A stretch of 32,022 nt of DNA from Gloeocapsa sp. DLM2.Bin57 (GTDB taxonomy: Bacteria > Cyanobacteriota > Cyanobacteriia > Cyanobacteriales > Gloeocapsaceae). The stretch spans positions 1 to 32,022 of the forward strand of contig RECR01000035.1 in assembly GCA_007693955.1 (NCBI GenBank), written 5' to 3'. The position numbers and the translations under genes are program-made. The notes below the pieces were generated by a model that was not told the origin of the DNA, searched no databases, and worked only from the letters and a program-made list of their open reading frames with translations. Positions within the stretch are counted from its first letter, which is position 1. Each line of letters starts with the position of its first letter. This document shows, in pieces, positions 24,447 to 29,971 of the stretch.

Positions 24447-25952
24447 ATGAACAAGATAAGATTTACCTCCATCGTTACTCCTCCTCCTCTTGAGGTAAAA
24501 CCAACGCAATTAACTGAACTAGCCAGAGGAATTACCACTAATCAGTGGTTACCTCCTGAATTGCCTCCAGGAATTACTATCGATAAATATTCTCTCCCTC
24601 GTTCATTAACTGAAATTCTTCAGGATTTAACAGACAACCGACAGACAAACATTACATTACTAGAGTGGATTCATTGTATTTATAATAAACAACATTGGGA
24701 TGAAAAACAACCACAGACTAAGCAAATCGTCACTACATCTAAGCGTATTTGGCGAGAAGCTAATGTTAATAGATTTCTACTTAAAATTTTATGCTCTTTG
24801 CTAATTACTGATTATGAGCATAAGAGAGAAAGATTGGCTCAGTCTTTAAGAAATACTTTTCCTACTTTAGTAAACCTTCAACCTGAAAACTTAATTGTTC
24901 AAATAACTAATTATCGCAAACAGGAACAATTTGATAAAATTGCGCAATTATGTCAGCAACATTGCCTCACACCTAAACAAATATTAAGCCAAGCTGAATT
25001 ACCCCTACGTCTTCCTAATCTTTTAGACAAGACTTATAACTATATAGCATCTAATCTGACTATCTGGAAAAGTACCAGTCAAGAGCAAGTAAATTGGTTT
25101 TTAGCTTGTCTTGATGAGATGGAAGTAACCCAAGAAATAAAAGCAGTAGAAAGTTTACTTAACAATTTTTCTACCTCGATTGATTCTCAATTCCTTCAAT
25201 CCATCAGAGAATGGCTAAGTAATAATTATAATTCTCAAGCAACTGGTTCTAAATATTATCAACTTTCTACGACTGCTAAACAAAATCTCAGAAAATTATT
25301 AGGTTTAGCTAATTACCGTGACTTTAAAACTTTAGTAGATATTATTTTAAATAAATTATCTTTAGAACATTGGGAAGCTAATCAACTAGAAGCACGTAAA
25401 TATTTTTGGTCTCACTATTCCGATCGCTTTGAAAATATTAGGATACTTTTGCCTCAGTCATCTTTAAATGCAATTGGTGATAAACTACAAAAAAAAGTTG
25501 ATATTCTTGAGGATGATGGTAGCGATCCTACAGAAGTTTGTATTTTTGATTTTGGCGATTGGTTTGTGGTAGAATTTTTCCGTAGTAGCGGTAGTGAAAC
25601 TCGCTTATTTAATCGATTTAAACATTTAGATATTAAAACAAAACTATTTGATTCAGCTAGTTTGTCTATCAAAAAATTACGTAGATTGGGTGGACATGTA
25701 CAAGATCATGTATTTTTTTGGCAATATTACTGTGAGCAATCTTTGCGTCAAAAAGGAATTCTACCTAACGAAGGAATCACTAAATTTAGAATTAACTCAA
25801 CAACGTCTAGAGATTATAAAAAACAGAGAGAAGGATTACCACCCCCGAATGGCCAACAAATAGCAGACAGAGAAAGAAAGTTAAAAAGATGGCAAGAAAA
25901 GATTAATAGTCTTGAAGCAGAAGCATTCTTATGGGAGCAATCGTATCAATAG
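24447..25952 (+). CDS. zorC: ZorC-like EH-signature protein
   Basis: A 501-residue soluble protein. The N-terminal two thirds are helical. The segment FWSHYSDRFENIRILLP (320-336), then FDFGDWFVVEFFRSSGSETRLF (367-388) with Glu376, and DHVFFWQYYCEQSLRQKGI (420-438) with His421, fit the EH_Signature domain named for its conserved Glu and His and found in ZorC of type I Zorya. In that system ZorC binds DNA and acts with ZorD after ZorAB signals phage entry. Here zorC is the last gene; no ZorD helicase-nuclease follows. The start is 3 bp after zorB. Length is somewhat shorter than E. coli ZorC. The family call is from motif memory and gene order. Confidence 0.78.
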   Translation: MNKIRFTSIVTPPPLEVKPTQLTELARGITTNQWLPPELPPGITIDKYSLPRSLTEILQDLTDNRQTNITLLEWIHCIYNKQHWDEKQPQTKQIVTTSKRIWREANVNRFLLKILCSLLITDYEHKRERLAQSLRNTFPTLVNLQPENLIVQITNYRKQEQFDKIAQLCQQHCLTPKQILSQAELPLRLPNLLDKTYNYIASNLTIWKSTSQEQVNWFLACLDEMEVTQEIKAVESLLNNFSTSIDSQFLQSIREWLSNNYNSQATGSKYYQLSTTAKQNLRKLLGLANYRDFKTLVDIILNKLSLEHWEANQLEARKYFWSHYSDRFENIRILLPQSSLNAIGDKLQKKVDILEDDGSDPTEVCIFDFGDWFVVEFFRSSGSETRLFNRFKHLDIKTKLFDSASLSIKKLRRLGGHVQDHVFFWQYYCEQSLRQKGILPNEGITKFRINSTTSRDYKKQREGLPPPNGQQIADRERKLKRWQEKINSLEAEAFLWEQSYQ

Positions 25953-25966
25953 CTACACTTTTTCTT

Positions 25967-25994
25967 CTGAATCCTGAACCCTGACTCCTGATAT
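25967..25994. repeat. short tandem heptamer repeat, right side of cassette
   Basis: Four consecutive heptamers, CTGAATC, CTGAACC, CTGACTC and CTGATAT, the last one degenerate. This is the classic CTGA-type heptamer repeat of cyanobacterial intergenic DNA. It lies 14 bp after the zorC stop. Confidence 0.7.
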
Positions 25995-26002
25995 TATAAG
26001 TT

Positions 26003-26201
26003 TTACTTATACAAGTACACCGAGAACCCATAACATACCTCTGCAGTAGCTAAGACGCGTTCACGAATACGATGGTTAAGAGATTTGAGGGTAACTAAAT
26101 CAATGGTTCGTCCATCGAATAAAGACCAGTTTTTGAATATGCCAGTATTGACACAGGTTTGATATTTCTTCTTTGGGAATTTTGATATTTTTAAGTTTCA
26201 T
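26003..26201 (-). pseudogene. decayed MNT-type nucleotidyltransferase (antitoxin-like)
   Basis: On the minus strand an ATG at 26201-26199 begins MKLKNIKIPKEEISNLCQYW, the typical start of a minimal nucleotidyltransferase (MNT, MntA-like). After about 25 codons the frame is lost; in the +1 frame the sequence resumes as SLFDGRTIDLVTLKSLNHRI, then RERVLATAEV, the typical C-terminal part, ending at TAA (26005-26003). The middle is deleted, including the GS-x9-DxD active site, so the product cannot be functional. MNT proteins are antitoxins of HEPN toxins, often on mobile or defence loci; no HEPN gene remains here. Confidence 0.82.
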
Positions 26202-26252
26202 GATCAGCACTTAGTTAAGTACACTTGACAAGAGATTATAGCAATCTAAGCA

Positions 26253-26261
26253 TGATATAAT
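26253..26261 (+). promoter_or_regulatory. extended -10 promoter of the DUF697 gene
   Basis: TG-A-TATAAT is a perfect extended -10 box, 32 bp before the ATG at 26294. TTGACA at 26225-26230 is a perfect -35 hexamer but is 25 bp away, too far to pair with it, so the extended -10 probably works without a -35. Confidence 0.55.
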
Positions 26262-26293
26262 ACCAGTAAACTTGAAAAAGTAGAGATATCATC

Positions 26294-26854
26294 ATGAGTC
26301 GCCTCACTGAAGCTAATGCTATTATTCGTTCTCATGTACTTTGGGCTATGGGAGGAGGATTGATTCCTATTCCCTTGGTAGATTTTGCTGCGGTAACAGC
26401 TATTCAATTGGAAATGTTGCAACAGTTAGCCGCTCTTTATGGAGTTGATTACACCAAAGATACTGCTAAAGCTTTTGTCTCTGCTCTGACTGGAACAACG
26501 ATCGCTCGTATTGGCGCAAGTATGCTTAAAGCTATTCCAGGTTTAGGAAGTATTATTGGTGGAGCTTCTATGTCGGTTATGTCGGGAGCTTCTACTTACG
26601 CTGTAGGACAAGTAGCAATCAATATGTTTTCTGCTTCTAGAAGTTTTAATGACTTAAATCCTGAAGATCTTCATAACGCTTATGAGCAAGCTTATGAGCA
26701 AGGTAAAAGCTATGTTTCAGGTTTACAAAATCGTGAAGACGAAGCAGCTAATATTTATCAATCTTTAGAGAAATTAGGTAAATTAAAAGAGCAAGGAATC
26801 TTATCAGAAGAAGAATTCCAAGCTAAGAAAAAAGAGTTGTTAGATCGTCTTTAA
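26294..26854 (+). CDS. DUF697-like membrane-associated protein with C-terminal SHOCT domain
   Basis: A 186-residue protein. Residues 1-125 form a hydrophobic, glycine-rich helical domain (RSHVLWAMGGGLIPIPLVDFAAVTAIQLEML; KAIPGLGSIIGGASMSVMSGASTYAVG) of the DUF697 type, often attached to or encoded near GTPases. The last ~30 residues (LEKLGKLKEQGILSEEEFQAKKKELL) are a SHOCT motif, a short helical oligomerisation unit. It probably associates with the membrane. Its function is unknown. A fragment of the same gene lies at 20836-20883. Its stop codon overlaps the convergent DUF29 stop. Confidence 0.83.
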   Translation: MSRLTEANAIIRSHVLWAMGGGLIPIPLVDFAAVTAIQLEMLQQLAALYGVDYTKDTAKAFVSALTGTTIARIGASMLKAIPGLGSIIGGASMSVMSGASTYAVGQVAINMFSASRSFNDLNPEDLHNAYEQAYEQGKSYVSGLQNREDEAANIYQSLEKLGKLKEQGILSEEEFQAKKKELLDRL

Positions 26855-27279
26855 TCGGGAAACCATTCACTATCTAAGGCTTGCTCTAAAGAAATATTAG
26901 CATCATTAGGGAGAGGAAAAAGCTTAGAAACGGATTTTTTAGCTACAATTAAACTTTCTTGATAAATTGTTGCTAAGCTAGGTTTTAAACTTGGGGAATC
27001 CTCTAGTCTTTTCTGAATTTGATAACGAAAATTAACGATTTCAGCAGCCCAATGATTACCAGAATTAGGTTTTTCTGATTCCCAATAAGCTAACTTTAAC
27101 AAGTGCTCCAGAAGACGGGTAAAATAACTTTCTAACGCCCGTCTCTGGCTTTTACCTATATCTTCGATCTCTTCGATAAGATGATCCCAATCCACCTCAT
27201 TAAATCGTTTTAAGCGTAGTTTTTCTACTGTTTGTCCTAACCATTGATAATAATCGCGATCGTATAAATTACTTGACAC
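26851..27279 (-). CDS. DUF29-family protein
   Basis: About 142 residues. The opening YDRDYYQWLGQTVEKLR, then DWDHLIEEIEDIGKSQRRALESYF and LLEHLLKLAYW, are the core of DUF29, a small helical family widespread in cyanobacteria and of unknown function. I prefer the GTG at 27279-27277, 4 bp after the yajQ stop; the frame also extends to a TTG at 27312 inside yajQ, which would give 153 residues. DUF29 genes are often present in many copies and move between genomes. It appears to be the last gene of the string starting at 28293. Confidence 0.83.
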   Translation of the reverse strand: MSSNLYDRDYYQWLGQTVEKLRLKRFNEVDWDHLIEEIEDIGKSQRRALESYFTRLLEHLLKLAYWESEKPNSGNHWAAEIVNFRYQIQKRLEDSPSLKPSLATIYQESLIVAKKSVSKLFPLPNDANISLEQALDSEWFPD

Positions 27280-27283
27280 TTTC

Positions 27284-27775
27284 TTATCTATAGTTAGTAA
27301 ACTGTAACTCAATCGTCCAATCTTCCTGCTTGAGCATTTGAATCACCGTCTGTAATTCGTCTTTTGATTTAGCAGAAACTCGCACAGCATCTCCTTGAAT
27401 CGATGCTTGTACTTTTTTACAGTTATCTCGAATCATTTTAGTGATTTTCTTAGCTATTTCTGCATTAATACCTCTTTTCAGGGTGATTTCTTGACGCAGA
27501 CGATTACCGCTTACTTCTTCAGGATTTCCATAATCAAAAATTTTCTGAGAAAGGTTACGTTTAGCGGCTTTAGTGCGCAAGACATCTTGTACCCCTTGTA
27601 GAGTTAAATCACTAGAGGTATTGATGATTAATTTATCATCTGTTAACTCTAGAGTCGTTTTAGTATCTTTGAGATCATAACGACTTTTGATTTCTCTAAG
27701 AGTTTGATCAACAGCGTTGACTAACTCCTGTCTATCAAAATCACTGACAACATCGAAAGAATAATTACTAGCCAT
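27284..27775 (-). CDS. YajQ-family nucleotide-binding protein
   Basis: A 163-residue protein of the YajQ (DUF520) family, with two ferredoxin-like halves. The start ([31 protein letters not shown]) and the segments [21 protein letters not shown] and [21 protein letters not shown] are the family hallmarks. Some members bind cyclic di-GMP and others were reported to bind RNA or nucleotides; which applies here is unknown. It is 14 bp downstream of the DprA-like gene and 4 bp upstream of the DUF29 gene, consistent with one transcript. Confidence 0.93.
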   Translation of the reverse strand: MASNYSFDVVSDFDRQELVNAVDQTLREIKSRYDLKDTKTTLELTDDKLIINTSSDLTLQGVQDVLRTKAAKRNLSQKIFDYGNPEEVSGNRLRQEITLKRGINAEIAKKITKMIRDNCKKVQASIQGDAVRVSAKSKDELQTVIQMLKQEDWTIELQFTNYR

Positions 27776-27789
27776 ACCAACACATAAAT

Positions 27790-28293
27790 CTAGTCAAAAT
27801 AAAACAGAGTCACTACTTTTCGTTGTTCTTCTGCTTCGGCACAAGTTTGTAACAAAGTATGACTATCATGAAAAGCAAAGCAGATTAATTGTTGACATCG
27901 AGAGATAATCTCTCGGTTACATAAAGTACTAGCTTCTCCCAAGGGTAAATGATCATTCTCAGGATTTTCTACCAGATGCAATACTTGACTTAATTGCTCT
28001 TGGGATTCTTTGGGTTGTTTTTTCAGGCTTTGGGGTAAGATAACCGTTAATAAACCAGGATCTGCTCGCATTGCTCCTTTGATAGCTGCTGCATTTGTCC
28101 CGGTTGCACCGGAGGTGAGTAAACGATTTCCCGAAAGTACCAAAGCATAACTCATCATTTCAATAAGGTGTTGATGAGTAATCGGAACGTGACGCGAACC
28201 TAGCAAGGCTATACGTTTAGAACTAGTTTGCTGAATGGCTGCTAGTTCTTGTGCTAGGGTATCTAAATTATTTATCTCTACTGATTGACTCAA
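27790..28293 (-). CDS. DprA-like Rossmann-fold protein (DNA recombination-mediator protein A type)
   Basis: A 167-residue protein resembling the short cyanobacterial proteins annotated as DNA recombination-mediator protein [15 protein letters not shown] (27-40) is the first strand and loop; [17 protein letters not shown] (58-74) is the DprA-like nucleotide or DNA-binding loop; [28 protein letters not shown] ends the fold. Full DprA is longer and loads RecA on incoming single-stranded DNA; whether this short form does so is unproven. The frame has no upstream ATG; the best start is TTG at 28293-28291, since the residues after it ([18 protein letters not shown]) fit the family and the next ATG is 45 codons inside. 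Confidence 0.82.
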   Translation of the reverse strand: MSQSVEINNLDTLAQELAAIQQTSSKRIALLGSRHVPITHQHLIEMMSYALVLSGNRLLTSGATGTNAAAIKGAMRADPGLLTVILPQSLKKQPKESQEQLSQVLHLVENPENDHLPLGEASTLCNREIISRCQQLICFAFHDSHTLLQTCAEAEEQRKVVTLFYFD

Positions 28294-28505
28294 AGACTTA
28301 TACTTTGTTTCAAAAATGTTAATGATTTACTCTCAACAAATCGAGAGCATATATATCATATCAGTTAACTAGTACTTTGGCTAGAGTCACAAAAAAGTTA
28401 AAAAAAATTTAAATTCGTTAAGCCTAGTACATTATTCAACCAAAAATTAAGTACAATAGAAAGATAAACAATCAAGATTAATCAAAAGTCTAACCAGCAC
28501 ATCAT

Positions 28506-28694
28506 ATGGAATCAAGTGGCCCGTCGAGCAATCCCTCTCATCACCCGAAACAGGGATGGGCAGAACTATTCGGCACAATTATCGCACTATTAACCCTAAC
28601 TCTACCAATACTCGCGACTACTTATTTCTCCAAAGACGTAGAATTAGAAAGACTACCTCAGACAACCATACAGAATTGGCAAGAAAAGGATTGA
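28506..28694 (+). CDS. small single-pass membrane protein
   Basis: A 62-residue protein: a polar N-terminus rich in Ser, Pro and His (1-16), one hydrophobic helix (about 19-41, LFGTIIALLTLTLPILATTYF), and a charged C-terminal tail. I do not recognise a family. Small one-helix proteins of this kind are common around photosynthetic and respiratory complexes in cyanobacteria. It is 59 bp upstream of the pyrophosphatase gene and diverges from the DprA-like gene across a 212-bp AT-rich spacer. Confidence 0.65.
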   Translation: MESSGPSSNPSHHPKQGWAELFGTIIALLTLTLPILATTYFSKDVELERLPQTTIQNWQEKD

Positions 28695-28753
28695 TGAGGA
28701 GACCAAATATGTGTAGAATGCTTGACTAGATTAATCTATATTGGAGAAAGTTT

Positions 28754-29263
28754 GTGGATTTATCCCTAATTCCAGCTCAACCTAAACCAGGTTTGGTAAA
28801 CGTTTTAATAGAAATTCCTGGTGGAAGTAAAAATAAATACGAGTTTGATAAAGAATTAAACGCCTTTAGCTTGGATCGTGTCCTCTATTCTTCCGTTGCT
28901 TATCCCTATGATTATGGCTTTATTCCGAATACCCTAGCAGATGACGGCGATCCTCTCGATGGTATGGTGATTATCGATCAACCAACTTTCCCAGGATGCG
29001 TAATTACCGCAAGACCAATCGGAATGCTAGAAATGATCGATGGAGGCGATCGCGATGAGAAAATACTTTGTGTACCAGCCAAAGATCCCCGCTATACTCA
29101 AATAACCTCTCTCTCTAGTATTTCTGAACATCGTTTAGATGAAATTGCCGAATTCTTTAGAACTTATAAAAATCTCGAGAAAAAAGTAACCGAAATTTTA
29201 GGCTGGAAGGATGTACATGAGGTAAACTCTTTAGTAGAAGCTTGCATTAAAGCAGCTAAGTAA
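28754..29263 (+). CDS. ppa: inorganic pyrophosphatase (family I)
   Basis: A 169-residue soluble enzyme that hydrolyses pyrophosphate and so drives biosynthetic reactions. The family I signature DGDPLDG lies at 64-70, with Asp64, Asp66 and Asp69 as metal ligands; YPYDYGFIP (50-58) and the later KDPRY (94-98 region) are also conserved. The start is GTG at 28754 with GGAG (28743-28746) 7 nt upstream, so the GTG is well supported. A hairpin terminator follows at 29295-29338. Confidence 0.95.
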   Translation: MDLSLIPAQPKPGLVNVLIEIPGGSKNKYEFDKELNAFSLDRVLYSSVAYPYDYGFIPNTLADDGDPLDGMVIIDQPTFPGCVITARPIGMLEMIDGGDRDEKILCVPAKDPRYTQITSLSSISEHRLDEIAEFFRTYKNLEKKVTEILGWKDVHEVNSLVEACIKAAK

Positions 29264-29294
29264 AACCTAAGTACAATCAGCTATACAAATAATC

Positions 29295-29338
29295 AGCATC
29301 GTGAGCTATACTAAACGATAGTCATCGCGATGCTTTTT
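29295..29338 (+). terminator. intrinsic terminator after the pyrophosphatase gene
   Basis: AGCATCG (29295-29301) pairs with CGATGCT (29328-29334). Inside, TGA with TCA and CTAT with ATAG extend the stem with small bulges. The right arm runs straight into a run of T residues (29334-29338). It lies 31 bp after the ppa stop and before ndhM. Confidence 0.75.
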
Positions 29339-29360
29339 GATAAAAAATATAGAAAAAACT

Positions 29361-29714
29361 ATGTTACTAAAATCCACAACTCGCCATATCCGCATTTTCG
29401 CCGCAGAAATAAAAGATAATGACTTGGTAAAAAGCGATAATGTTCTGACCTTAGACGTAGATCCAGATAATGAATTCAATTGGACAGAAGAATCTCTACA
29501 GGCGGTCTATCGAAAATTTAATGAACTAGTAGAATCCTACAGTGGCGAAGATTTGACAGAATATAATCTGCGCAGAATTGGTTCAGATTTAGAACATTAT
29601 CTGGGTGAATTGTTAAAAAATGGACAACTAAACTATAATCTCGATGCTAGAGTACTAAATTATAGTATGGGATTACCAAAAGTAGATAATCCTGCTAGTG
29701 AAGGAAAATATTAA
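29361..29714 (+). CDS. ndhM: NAD(P)H-quinone oxidoreductase subunit M (NdhM)
   Basis: A 117-residue peripheral subunit of the cyanobacterial NDH-1 complex, which carries cyclic electron flow around photosystem I and respiration in the thylakoid membrane. The block TTRHIRIFAAEI (6-17), TLDVDPDNEFNW, and YNLRRIGSDLEHYLGELLKNGQLNYNL-type C-terminal region (core RRIGSDLEHYLRELL-like) identify it. NdhM has no counterpart in E. coli complex I. I use the ATG at 29361; the frame extends upstream to a TTG at 29337 that lies in the terminator T tract and is unlikely. A small membrane-protein gene follows after 6 bp. Confidence 0.93.
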   Translation: MLLKSTTRHIRIFAAEIKDNDLVKSDNVLTLDVDPDNEFNWTEESLQAVYRKFNELVESYSGEDLTEYNLRRIGSDLEHYLGELLKNGQLNYNLDARVLNYSMGLPKVDNPASEGKY

Positions 29715-29720
29715 GTAACG

Positions 29721-29954
29721 ATGAATCCCTGGGAATATAAACCATGGTGGTGTCAACCTTGGTCAATTGTTCTAACTGGTATAATAGTAATAGTCAGTAG
29801 CTGGCAATTGGGTCAAAAAATCTGGTTAACCCTTGGGGTTAGTTTGTTAATTTTATCCTGGTGGTATTATTTTTTGATAATTTGGCCCAAACTCCTCCAA
29901 GAATATTATCATTCTCAGAGTGCAGAAACTGAAAAAAACAAGACGTCATCTTAA
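29721..29954 (+). CDS. small two-helix membrane protein (DUF6737-like)
   Basis: A 77-residue protein. After a tryptophan-rich start (MNPWEYKPWWCQPWSI) there are two hydrophobic helices (about 15-32 and 33-56, the second with WWYYFLIIWP) and a polar tail. It resembles the cyanobacterial small membrane family DUF6737, recalled from its N-terminal motif and not verified. It lies 6 bp after ndhM, so it is probably co-translated with it and might relate to the NDH-1 complex; this is inference from position only. Confidence 0.72.
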   Translation: MNPWEYKPWWCQPWSIVLTGIIVIVSSWQLGQKIWLTLGVSLLILSWWYYFLIIWPKLLQEYYHSQSAETEKNKTSS

Positions 29955-29971
29955 CAGTAGGAGGATGTTTA

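Larger units (their letters stand above)
25953..26293. other. intergenic region at the right edge of the accessory cassette
   Basis: These 341 bp between zorC and the DUF697 gene contain a heptamer repeat (25967-25994), the remains of an MNT nucleotidyltransferase gene on the minus strand (26003-26201) and the promoter of the DUF697 gene (26253-26261), each listed separately. There is no intact gene and no sign of a ZorD coding fragment. Confidence 0.7.

Noticed and set aside
26225-26261. TTGACA (26225-26230) and TATAAT (26256-26261) as one strong promoter.
   Set aside because: The spacer is 25 bp, too long for sigma70. The extended -10 alone is the better explanation.
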